Positions 51,697 through 59,750 of a stretch of DNA of 64,000 nt are shown here, in pieces; the first letter of the stretch is position 1, and the number at the start of each line of letters is the position of its first letter. Under the pieces are notes generated by a model. The model saw nothing but the letters and a program-made list of their open reading frames with translations, was not told where the DNA came from and searched no databases. The position numbers and the translations under genes are program-made. The DNA comes from Dyadobacter sp. CY323 (GTDB lineage Bacteria; Bacteroidota; Bacteroidia; Cytophagales; Spirosomataceae): NCBI RefSeq assembly GCF_021390245.1, contig NZ_JAJUXH010000005.1:62001-126000 (forward strand). The letters run 5' to 3'.

Positions 51697-51830
51697 GGCT
51701 CCGTAGGTGCCTCCTGAAACTGACGAACAATCACCAGGCAATTTTGATTTCGGTGCTCCGCACCTTGCACTTCCAGGTGTAATCGTTTTTTGCTGCCACG
51801 GCGGCTACAAATATTTCGGCGCTCTTCGCC
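51697..51830. repeat. Group of triloop hairpins
   Basis: Three small hairpins in a row. The latter two share their flanks: TTTCGGTGCTCCGCACCTTG and TTTCGGCGCTCTTCGCCTTG read alike with a changed stem, as if the stem had co-varied. This is the pattern of a repeat conserved for structure. They sit in a 688-bp gap without genes. Confidence 0.7.
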
Positions 51831-51932
51831 TTGCTTTTAAACAAGGGTATAGCATTCATATATATTATAAAAAGCTGGATCAAAAGCCTCAAACGGTGCA
51901 GCGCACTGTAATATTTGTAGCCGCGGTAGCAA
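51790..51932. repeat. Inverted repeat (GGCTACAAATATT) flanking about 94 bp
   Basis: The left arm at 51790-51815 (GCGGCTACAAATATT with further imperfect matching) and the right arm at 51910-51932 (AATATTTGTAGCCGC) pair over 15 bp exactly and then partially. About 94 bp are enclosed. This is a MITE-like or structured-RNA layout; no transposase or target-site duplication was seen. Confidence 0.6.
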
Positions 51933-52007
51933 TGCGAATCCCCCCATAATCCAAAAGGTACAGAGCACCGAAATTGTTGTGAAGGAAGGAACCTTCCAAA
52001 GACAACA

Positions 52008-52044
52008 AAAAAGGCCCGCAAATCCTCGATTTGCAGACCTTTTT
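52008..52044 (-). terminator. Intrinsic terminator after the dehydrogenase gene
   Basis: A stem of about 16 pairs with two mismatches around a CTC loop (AAAAGGCCCGCAAATC and its partner), followed on the minus strand by a T-run, 64 bp after the stop of the 52108 gene. It ends the second uptake operon. The central GCAAATC/GATTTGC stem and the adjacent ATGCATTACTT recur in the terminator at 41465-41497. Confidence 0.85.
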
Positions 52045-52107
52045 ATGCATTACTTTCACCTTTCTTGATGACATTTATTGTGAATGTGAAAACAATACCG
52101 ACTTTTC

Positions 52108-53097
52108 TCAACCCGGCACATCAACCCTCTCCCTCAATCTCTGTTTCACGACATCGTGGGGATATTTCAATGCAAGTTCCCGGATCTCGTAGCTGAACTC
52201 GGTGAAGGTTTCTTTCCAAAGCTGCGCTTCTCCCTCTGTGTAGTCATAAAATCCATTTGCATTGGAAATGCCGTTTCCGCCAGATTTTACGATATCGTCG
52301 ATGAGCTTGGGTACGTGCGTACTTGTATCCAACGTTGGCAGCAGATCCTTCATGACCGTGTGATACGCTGCAACCCCGGTAAGGTCCATCCAGCGGAATA
52401 CGCCCATTAAAGTCATGAAATAGCCTGCATTGTTGCGGCATGAGCGGTCCACATCCTCCACGGTCGCGTAGCCGTTTTCCACCAGACTGATCGCCTCGCG
52501 GTACATGGCGTACATCAGCCGGTTCGTGATAAATCCGGGAATATCCTTCCGCACCAGTATCGGTTCCTTGCTCCACAAATGCGAAAGCTCATACAGATAT
52601 TCGGCTTTTGATTTGTCACTATCATCCCCGCAAATGATTTCCAGAAAACGCGTGGTATGCGCGGGTTCGGCCCAATGCAGTCCGAAGAACCGGTCGGGAT
52701 GGATCGTTAGCTTTTGCAGCGTACTGATCGGAATGGCCGACGTGTTACTCGCGAGCAGCGCGTTGGAAGCAATCTCCGCCTCTACTTTTTTGAAAACCGA
52801 TTCTTTGATCGCAATATTTTCCAAGGTGCATTCGATCACCAGTTTGCAGAGGCTCAGCTCCGCGTAATCTTCGGTAATGGTTAATTGATCGAGGTAAAAC
52901 TCAGGATCGTTCCCAATCACGCCATTTTCAAAAGAATGCGTTAAATGTTTCCGGATCCTGCCTTCTGCGTGAACGAGATCGACAGAAACCGGGGCAATGG
53001 CCACCACCGGGTGACCGGCGATCAATAAACAGGTGGTGATGCTGCAGCCCATTAACCCGAGACCTACAACACCAACAGAAATTTCTTGTGGGTTCAT
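52108..53097 (-). CDS. 3-hydroxyacyl-CoA dehydrogenase-family enzyme, third paralog
   Basis: A 329-residue dehydrogenase, very like the 40289 protein: ISVGVVGLGLMGCSITTCLL (G-L-G-L-M-G), ASNTSAIPISTL, GLHWAEPAHTTRFLEIICG (catalytic His and Glu), and ITNRLMYAMYREAISLVENG. All catalytic elements are intact, so it should be active with NAD. The short L-gulonate-dehydrogenase-like form suggests a hydroxy sugar acid as substrate. It is the last gene of the operon, 6 bp after the Gfo/Idh/MocA gene, and a terminator follows 64 bp later. Confidence 0.88.
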   Translation of the reverse strand: MNPQEISVGVVGLGLMGCSITTCLLIAGHPVVAIAPVSVDLVHAEGRIRKHLTHSFENGVIGNDPEFYLDQLTITEDYAELSLCKLVIECTLENIAIKESVFKKVEAEIASNALLASNTSAIPISTLQKLTIHPDRFFGLHWAEPAHTTRFLEIICGDDSDKSKAEYLYELSHLWSKEPILVRKDIPGFITNRLMYAMYREAISLVENGYATVEDVDRSCRNNAGYFMTLMGVFRWMDLTGVAAYHTVMKDLLPTLDTSTHVPKLIDDIVKSGGNGISNANGFYDYTEGEAQLWKETFTEFSYEIRELALKYPHDVVKQRLRERVDVPG

Positions 53098-53103
53098 CCT
53101 CCG

Positions 53104-54189
53104 TTATTTTAAGGTGATCACCTGGCCAGTACGCACCGATTCATCGCATGCAAATGCAATGCGGAGACTGTTTACCGCATCTTCCATGTGGTCGGTCAGA
53201 TCGATATTTTCCTCGATTGATTTAAGAAAATAGCGTTGCTCACGGTTGCACAGTTCCTGATGGTCGGGCTCGTCCTGCAGATTGATCCACAAGTCTTCTT
53301 TGGCAAAATTTTCATCCGCATCCAGGTCCGCGTAATGGACCCGGATAGATTCCGTTTTGGTATGGGCTTCAATGGAAGACGATTTGCCCTCGCCGCCCGC
53401 TTCCTTCGCTACAATGGATACCGACCCTTTCGGCCCGAAAACATCTTTGACAAAAAAGGCTGTTTCGCTTACCATAGGTCCCCAGCCCGCTTCGTACCAG
53501 CCTACCGAGCCATCCTCAAACCGGATCTGCAATTGTCCGTAATTGTAATTTCCAGCCGGGATTTCTTCGGTTAGCCTCGCGCCGATTGCATACACCTGCG
53601 TAGGTTTGGAACGGGTCATCTGGCACATCACGTCAATGTAATGTACGCCGCAGTCCACAATCGGGCTGAGGCTTGCCATCAGGTTCCGGTGCAAAGTCCA
53701 CATGCTGCCCTGGCTCTGCTGGTTCAGGTTCATGCGCATCACCAGCGGTTTTCCAAGCTCGTGCGATACGCTCACAAATTTCTCCCACGAAGGGTGATGA
53801 CGCAAAATGTAGCCCACCACGAGTTTCTTCCCAGCTTTATTCGCAGCAGCTACCACCCGCTCGGCGCCGGCAACTGAATCAGCTACCGGTTTTTCGATAA
53901 ATACGTGGCATCCTTTTTCAAAAGCGGCCACCGCGAACCTTTCATGCGTGTCCGGGTAGGTGGAAATGCAAACTGCGTCTGGGTTGGTGGCGTCCAGCGC
54001 TTGTTCATAATCACTGAAAAGCGCGAATCCGCCGCCCAGCTTTTCATTTAGAACTTCCTTGCTTTTTCCGGTGGAGACAATCCCACAGATTTCAAAACCG
54101 CTGAGCGTGTGGTATGCGGTGGCGTGGGAGGCACCCATGTTACCGCAGCCCACCACGAGGACCCGAAGTGACTTTTTTTGTTCTGACAT
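53104..54189 (-). CDS. Gfo/Idh/MocA-family oxidoreductase
   Basis: A 361-residue NAD(P)-dependent oxidoreductase of the glucose-fructose oxidoreductase group. The Rossmann motif is RVLVVGCGNMGASHA, the catalytic lysine is in HVFIEKPVADSVAG, and the substrate-side histidine/aspartate lies in IVDCGVHYIDVM. It reduces or oxidises sugar carbons, often making 3-keto sugars. It is 43 bp after the DUF1080 gene and 6 bp before the dehydrogenase gene. With DUF1080 it fits a keto-sugar route: one makes or uses a 3-keto group, the other cleaves the glycoside. Confidence 0.9.
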   Translation of the reverse strand: MSEQKKSLRVLVVGCGNMGASHATAYHTLSGFEICGIVSTGKSKEVLNEKLGGGFALFSDYEQALDATNPDAVCISTYPDTHERFAVAAFEKGCHVFIEKPVADSVAGAERVVAAANKAGKKLVVGYILRHHPSWEKFVSVSHELGKPLVMRMNLNQQSQGSMWTLHRNLMASLSPIVDCGVHYIDVMCQMTRSKPTQVYAIGARLTEEIPAGNYNYGQLQIRFEDGSVGWYEAGWGPMVSETAFFVKDVFGPKGSVSIVAKEAGGEGKSSSIEAHTKTESIRVHYADLDADENFAKEDLWINLQDEPDHQELCNREQRYFLKSIEENIDLTDHMEDAVNSLRIAFACDESVRTGQVITLK

Positions 54190-54232
54190 TTTATTAAGGA
54201 TTTAGGAATAATTGAAATTCGGTTCTAAGGTA

Positions 54233-55030
54233 CTATTTCAGGGGTTTCAGCACCACTTTTCTGACAAACATTTCTGCTCCTTCCGACTGGATCTGAATGC
54301 GTCCTTTCGATGGTTTGACCTGCGTTGCCTGGTTTACAAGTGTGCCATTGAGGTAAATCGTAACCTGATCTCCATCCGCAATGCATTCCATGGTGTTCCA
54401 TTCACCCACCGGTTTTTCGATGTCGTTTGCACCTCTGAACCCTTTTACATCTTTCCACGACGGGTCGCGGTTGAACCAATCGATGCGGCCGCTGTGAATG
54501 GTAAGCGGCGCCCCGCCCGGCTGAAAAACATTGCCGCCACCTTCCTTTTTCGGGGCTACGGTCGCAGTCAGCGCGAATTTGTCGCTGCCGTCACCGACTA
54601 CAAGGAAGTCACCCGTTCCGCCTTCAATGATCTGGCATTCAATAGAATGCATCCAAATTCCGTTATAGCCGCCATCCTCTCCGGTAGAATGCAGCAGCAC
54701 GCCATTATCTCGGGCGCGGTCTGCCCGGGGAGCGTAGGTTTTATCTCCCCATTTAAACTCCACGGTCAGCTTGTAATTTTCAAACTCTTCATTGGTGACG
54801 ATACTCCCATATTCTTCGCCTGAAATGTGGATGAGTCCTTTTTCCACTGAAAACACATTCTTTACGTCCTTTTCTTTTCCCCGGTTCTGGACGAATTTGT
54901 ACCAGCCGTCCAGGTTTTTTCCGTTAAAAAGTTTAATGGTTTTTCCCTTCGATTGGGCGGTACTGTTTTCTGAAACAAATAACAGACAGATCAAAAAGGG
55001 AACGAACAGCACTTTTATCTTCATTTTCAT
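54233..55030 (-). CDS. DUF1080 3-keto-glycoside hydrolase-like, secreted
   Basis: A 265-residue concanavalin-like protein with signal peptide (about 1-25, ends STAQ) and DUF1080 (PF06439) core: IKLFNGKNLDGWYKFVQ, YKLTVEFKWGDKTY, DNGVLLHSTGEDGGYNGIWM and the C-terminal PSKGRIQIQSEGAEMFVRKV. Family members cleave 3-keto-glycosides by elimination-hydration, as described for Bacteroides. It lies 28 bp after the PVC-type heme protein gene, whose oxidase-like partner may create the keto group in the periplasm. The linkage is inferred from the operon. Confidence 0.87.
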   Translation of the reverse strand: MKMKIKVLFVPFLICLLFVSENSTAQSKGKTIKLFNGKNLDGWYKFVQNRGKEKDVKNVFSVEKGLIHISGEEYGSIVTNEEFENYKLTVEFKWGDKTYAPRADRARDNGVLLHSTGEDGGYNGIWMHSIECQIIEGGTGDFLVVGDGSDKFALTATVAPKKEGGGNVFQPGGAPLTIHSGRIDWFNRDPSWKDVKGFRGANDIEKPVGEWNTMECIADGDQVTIYLNGTLVNQATQVKPSKGRIQIQSEGAEMFVRKVVLKPLK

Positions 55031-55058
55031 AGAATCAGTTAATGGAAAATTAAAATGG

Positions 55059-58000
55059 TTACTTCCTTTCCCTTGCTTCGATCATCCTTTCCAGACGATA
55101 TGGAAGTGCTTCCAAAAACGCGGTAAGACTGGCCATTTCCGACGAGGTAAGTTGCTGATCCAACCCGGGAGGCATCATGGATAAGGTCTGAGGTTCAATG
55201 GAAACAATCTCTGAACGTGGGATCCGCATTCCGGGAACAGGTCCAACTTCGATGATGATCGCCTCGGGAAGCTGCTCCTTGATCACACCTGTGTACGAGC
55301 CGGTTTTGGTAACGACACGGAACGTTTCATACTCTCGTGCAAAGCTGGCGCTCGGGTATACGATCGCTTCCAGGATGTCATGCTTCGACCGGATCTCGCC
55401 GATGTTGGTAAGGTCGGGGCCAAAACGTCCGCCCTCAGAACCTACCGAGTGGCAAAGAAAACAGGATGCTTTTCCGTAAAACAGCTTCCGGCCTTCACCT
55501 ACATCTCCACCTTTCAGGCGGGCTTCCATATCCTGCAAATGAGCCAAACGCTCGGCGTGCTGTGCTTTAAGTTTGACGAGCAAAGGCGCCGCCATTTCAT
55601 GTACCGAAGGCGGAAAGCTTTTCAGCAGTCGTTGAAAATCCTGCTCGGCGACATTATCAAGACGGCCGGAGCCGGACTGGATACCTGCGATCAATGCCTT
55701 TCCAACTTCTTCGTTACTGCTTCCTTCGAATGCTTCCATTAAAGAAGGCAGGAGAAAAAGGTCTGTTTTGCCAATGTGTTCGCGGGCGATCACCAGCAAT
55801 TGTTCATTATTCAGCTCGGCATGATTGAGCAGGCGCACGGAAAGCTGGCGCAGAGGTGAATCGTATTGTTTACCAATGTATTTCAGCAACATCTGAAACT
55901 CACTATCGGAAAGTTTAGACGACGACATGATGCGGGCACTCAATGCTTTCAGACGAAAATCGACGGACGTTTTTTCATCTTTAATAATGTCATTCAGGCT
56001 CGGGTTCATTGCTTCAATCCGGCGGGACTCGATGAGGCCCAAAATCTGCGAGCGTACGGCGGCATCGTCGCTGCGAAGCTGCTTCCCGATTTCACTTACC
56101 CATGAAGCCGGCAACTCCTTCAATGAAGATCTTGATATAACATTGAGCATCAATAACTTCCGATCCGACGTTGCCGCTGGGTTACCGAGTTGCTTCGCAA
56201 CGAAATTCTGCACAGCCGGTTCCTTCATGAACGTGAGCATCAGGTCACCGATTGCGCTGGCATCTGAGTCGGAAAGCTTGGTGTCACCCAGGCTTTTTTC
56301 AAGAAAACTGATGACAATGTCTGTCCATTCGGGATGGTGGGATGCGATCCACACTGCCGTACTTCTGAGTTCCGGGTCTTTGCTGGCAAGTACCGGAGCG
56401 AGGTCACTTTTCTTCAATGGCGCCCCGTCCATTTGATCCAATGCCGTAAGTGCGGCAATCCGAATCTGAGGAGAAGGATTACTTAATGCCTTTACCAGCG
56501 GCTCAGTGGTTTTGAGCGTAATTAATGAGTGAACGATCGCATGCTTTACAAAACGGTCGCTGTTATCAGCAGCTCCGGCCAGCAATGCAGGCACAGCCCG
56601 TACATCTCCGATCTGCCCCAAAGCCGTAGCAGCCTGGCGCCGTACCGGCGAAACGTCTTTCTGAACCAGCTGCATCAGCTTATCTACGGATTTCGCGTCT
56701 TTTGCCAAACCAATCATTCTCGCAGAAGCTACGCGTACCACACTGCTTTTATCGTTCAGTCCATTCCGAACACCAACCAATGCCGCAGTAGTATGGAGTC
56801 TTGCCAAAACAAAAATGGCAGCCGCGCGGGCCTTCTCGTCTTTAATACCCGGTAACGCGCTCAAAACCGGCGCTACTGCTGCATTTCCACGTAGTACCAG
56901 TTGCTCAACTGCATTATCAGCCACAAATGGACGTGGATCCGACAGGTACTTCAACAAGGCTGCCGGCGTCTGTTTTTCGAGGTTCAACTTTTTGCCCCAG
57001 GGATCAGATACCTTGGCGGTACCTGTTTTCCGGATTCTGTAAATGCCTCCTTTTACGTCTGGTTTAGCTACACGCGATAATGGACACCCTTCAATGAACC
57101 AGCCTCCGGTGATCACCACCAGCATGCTACCGTCTGCATCCTGCAAAACATCCGTCGGATGCGAATCCGAACTGGTGGATTTCATGAAAACCTCATCTTC
57201 GGTTTTATAGGTTGCCCCGTCCACCGAAACGATATGGCGCATGACCCGGCCGGTATTAAATTCGGCGTGGAACAGGTCACCGTAGTATTCATTACCAAAA
57301 TTTGGCCCACGGTAACGCATTAAACCCGACGGTGCAACCCGTGCCATTTTGGTCATGACCGGCATAAAATCGCCTGTCATTTTCAGTTTATCTTCTTCAA
57401 CGGCCGGATTCGGTTTTGGATAAGTACCTCCTTCCACCCAGTGCATCAGTGCATCGCGCTGGCCATCCTGCGGATCGACGAAGTAAGTCATGGTCCCGAT
57501 GGTTTCTCCCGACGGCATGAATGCGATCTCAATGGAGTTATCAAACCCTCCGCCAGACATCGGTTCCAGTCCCGTTCCATCCGGACGACAGCGCCAGATC
57601 CGGGCCGTTTTGCCTTTCAATGCTTTGCCTTCTTTTGTGGTAATGTTAAATCCGCGGCGCGCATCGGTAATGTACAACCAGCCATCCGGCCCGAAAAACG
57701 GACCTCCCAGCGTTGCCCCGTTCGAACTTAACACCCAGCCCGTGAGAATTACTTCCCTTTTATCGGACGTTCCGTCACCATTTGTATCGGTATACCGGAC
57801 CAGGTTCGGGGACTCGGTTACATATAGGCTACCCTGGTAAAATACCCCCCCTTTTGGAAATGGGATGTTTTTAGCAAAAATCTGATTTTTCTCGAAATTA
57901 CCGTCCCCATCCACGTCTTCCAGCAGGCGGATGTGGTAAGACGGTTCGGCGAGCATTTTTTGAGTACCCATAATATTGGGTTCCGTAGACTCAAAAACAA

Positions 58001-58226
58001 AGAGGCGGCCTTTCCCGTCGAAACTGGCGAACATGGGATACGAAAGCGATTCGGAAGACACGACACTTTCGATCGTGAATCCCTCCGGAACAAGGAGCCC
58101 GGTGGCTTCCTGCGGGCGTTTGTCTGTTAAGCCAAAAGAAAAAATACCCACCAAAGACAACACGGCGGGCCGCATCAGCTTTCTGGCTATGTAACGATTG
58201 CTTTTTGATACGAATTGATTCATCAC
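55059..58226 (-). CDS. PVC-type heme-binding membrane dehydrogenase with HEAT repeats
   Basis: A 1055-residue exported protein. After a signal peptide (about 15-33), residues 45-430 form a quinoprotein-like propeller of the PVC membrane-bound dehydrogenase family (IESVVSSESLSYPMFASFDG, with calcium-type loops DVDGDGNFEKN and DTNGDGTSDKRE). Residues about 440-900 are a long run of HEAT repeats (AALLKYLSDPRPFVADNAVE, VRRQAATALGQIGDVRAVPA). A C-terminal cytochrome c module carries CFLCH (about 922) and the MMPPGLD methionine ligand. The protein probably oxidises a sugar in the periplasm and passes electrons to the heme. It is 58 bp after SusD and 28 bp before the DUF1080 gene. Confidence 0.88.
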   Translation of the reverse strand: MMNQFVSKSNRYIARKLMRPAVLSLVGIFSFGLTDKRPQEATGLLVPEGFTIESVVSSESLSYPMFASFDGKGRLFVFESTEPNIMGTQKMLAEPSYHIRLLEDVDGDGNFEKNQIFAKNIPFPKGGVFYQGSLYVTESPNLVRYTDTNGDGTSDKREVILTGWVLSSNGATLGGPFFGPDGWLYITDARRGFNITTKEGKALKGKTARIWRCRPDGTGLEPMSGGGFDNSIEIAFMPSGETIGTMTYFVDPQDGQRDALMHWVEGGTYPKPNPAVEEDKLKMTGDFMPVMTKMARVAPSGLMRYRGPNFGNEYYGDLFHAEFNTGRVMRHIVSVDGATYKTEDEVFMKSTSSDSHPTDVLQDADGSMLVVITGGWFIEGCPLSRVAKPDVKGGIYRIRKTGTAKVSDPWGKKLNLEKQTPAALLKYLSDPRPFVADNAVEQLVLRGNAAVAPVLSALPGIKDEKARAAAIFVLARLHTTAALVGVRNGLNDKSSVVRVASARMIGLAKDAKSVDKLMQLVQKDVSPVRRQAATALGQIGDVRAVPALLAGAADNSDRFVKHAIVHSLITLKTTEPLVKALSNPSPQIRIAALTALDQMDGAPLKKSDLAPVLASKDPELRSTAVWIASHHPEWTDIVISFLEKSLGDTKLSDSDASAIGDLMLTFMKEPAVQNFVAKQLGNPAATSDRKLLMLNVISRSSLKELPASWVSEIGKQLRSDDAAVRSQILGLIESRRIEAMNPSLNDIIKDEKTSVDFRLKALSARIMSSSKLSDSEFQMLLKYIGKQYDSPLRQLSVRLLNHAELNNEQLLVIAREHIGKTDLFLLPSLMEAFEGSSNEEVGKALIAGIQSGSGRLDNVAEQDFQRLLKSFPPSVHEMAAPLLVKLKAQHAERLAHLQDMEARLKGGDVGEGRKLFYGKASCFLCHSVGSEGGRFGPDLTNIGEIRSKHDILEAIVYPSASFAREYETFRVVTKTGSYTGVIKEQLPEAIIIEVGPVPGMRIPRSEIVSIEPQTLSMMPPGLDQQLTSSEMASLTAFLEALPYRLERMIEARERK

Positions 58227-58284
58227 TTTTAATTACATTAACTTAATACTGAGCGAATTATAATGTCAGAACGGAGCCTGAATA

Positions 58285-59739
58285 TCAGGGATTCTGAATC
58301 AGGTTGCGATTGATGTTTACTTCACGTTCAGGGATGTAATACACGACGCGTGGCGCAGTCGGCTCCACTCTGAAATGGAAGTTATCGGTACCGTGCAAGC
58401 CCGGATATGCCCTCACCAGCGGAAGGTTATTCCTGAACAAATCACCCGAACGGTGGCCCTCATAAGCAAGCTCCAAACGACGTTCTTCCAAAACCACATT
58501 CAACACACTGCCACGGCCTTTGAGCGCGCCAACCGTATAAAGTGCGGCACCGGAAAGTCCTGCCCGGGTCCGGATGAGATTTACATCATCAATAGCCAGC
58601 TGATTCTGACCTGTTTTCGCATATGCTTCCGCCCGGTTGAGGTACATTTCGGCCAGACGCAGGTAAACGGGAGAAGCCAGGTTAGCGATCCCTTCCTGCC
58701 AGTTGAATTTATTGATAAAATACACCGGCGAAGTACCCCGGTACTGAAGCTTTCCGTCGAGATAAAGCGGCGTAATAAAGCTGATCCGCGCATCCTGAGG
58801 ATTTTCATGTAAAAGATCCCACAGAGCTACGGAAGTATAGTATTCTCCCCACCCTGTCGAAAGCGTTTCGGGATCGTTGTAGTACAAAGAGCCGACTGCA
58901 TTTTTGTCTTTATTATCCGCCAGGGTATGTCTGAAATTGAAAATGGTTTCAGGATTGCTTTCCGGTACCAGTGTCGGCGACTTTTTATACATCTCCGTGG
59001 AAGCCAGCTGGTAACGTTTCGAGTCGATCACTTTGTTGGCATACAAAATAGCATTTTCATTGTCTTCCATGTACAAATAGATGCGGGACAACAGCGCGTC
59101 AACCACCTCTTTTGAAGCAAAATTTGCGTTTTTCTGTTCGGTCATCAGGCTCGCTGCTTTCAGCAGATCGGCAATGACTGCGGCGTAAACCTCTTTTACG
59201 GAATTTCGTGCGGGATACAATTCTTCCTCAGTCCCCAAAACAATCGGAACACCCGGATTTTCACCTTTATTCTGTGGATACGGGCGACCAAAGAGCCGTA
59301 CCAGATTGAAATGGGCCATTGCCCTCAGATAAAGGTTTTCTCCTTTCAGCTGATCCAGCTCTACCGATTCTCCATCGGCTATCTTATTGATGATCAGGTT
59401 TGTGGAATAAATGAGTTTGTACGACTGCGACCAGAAATTGGTGGTGGGATACATCGCCGGAATATGCAGGTAGGATGCTCCCAGCGAAGCCTGGTCCCCA
59501 TCCGCCCCACTTTGCACGACATTATCTCCCGACCATTCGTTCAGGGTGAGGAAGTTCCTGGTATAATTTTCGGTCACCAGCATGGCGTAGTTGCCATAGG
59601 TAGCGATCTGAATATCAGCCGGAGTGGCAAGTACCACTTCATTGGATTTACCGTCGTAGGGCTGCAGTTCGTTATCGCAGGAAGCCGTTAAGATCAGCAA
59701 TGCAAAAAGTATATTTTTATAAATGATAGTTGATTTCAT
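58285..59739 (-). CDS. SusD/RagB-family nutrient-binding lipoprotein (second)
   Basis: A 484-residue SusD-type lipoprotein. The lipobox is ALLILTASCDNELQPYDGKS, with lipidated Cys21. SusD motifs: LYLRAMAHFNLVRLFGRPYP, KEVVDALLSRIYLYMEDNEN, NEEIFNFRHTL-like (PETIFNFRHTLADNKD), SPVYLRLAEMYLNRAEAYAK and ERRLELAYEGHRSGDLFRNN. It is an RagB-type member, cotranscribed with susC (11 bp apart) and with the heme-protein gene (58 bp downstream). It likely captures the substrate of the keto-glycoside operon. Confidence 0.92.
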   Translation of the reverse strand: MKSTIIYKNILFALLILTASCDNELQPYDGKSNEVVLATPADIQIATYGNYAMLVTENYTRNFLTLNEWSGDNVVQSGADGDQASLGASYLHIPAMYPTTNFWSQSYKLIYSTNLIINKIADGESVELDQLKGENLYLRAMAHFNLVRLFGRPYPQNKGENPGVPIVLGTEEELYPARNSVKEVYAAVIADLLKAASLMTEQKNANFASKEVVDALLSRIYLYMEDNENAILYANKVIDSKRYQLASTEMYKKSPTLVPESNPETIFNFRHTLADNKDKNAVGSLYYNDPETLSTGWGEYYTSVALWDLLHENPQDARISFITPLYLDGKLQYRGTSPVYFINKFNWQEGIANLASPVYLRLAEMYLNRAEAYAKTGQNQLAIDDVNLIRTRAGLSGAALYTVGALKGRGSVLNVVLEERRLELAYEGHRSGDLFRNNLPLVRAYPGLHGTDNFHFRVEPTAPRVVYYIPEREVNINRNLIQNP

Positions 59740-59750
59740 GATTTCCCTTT

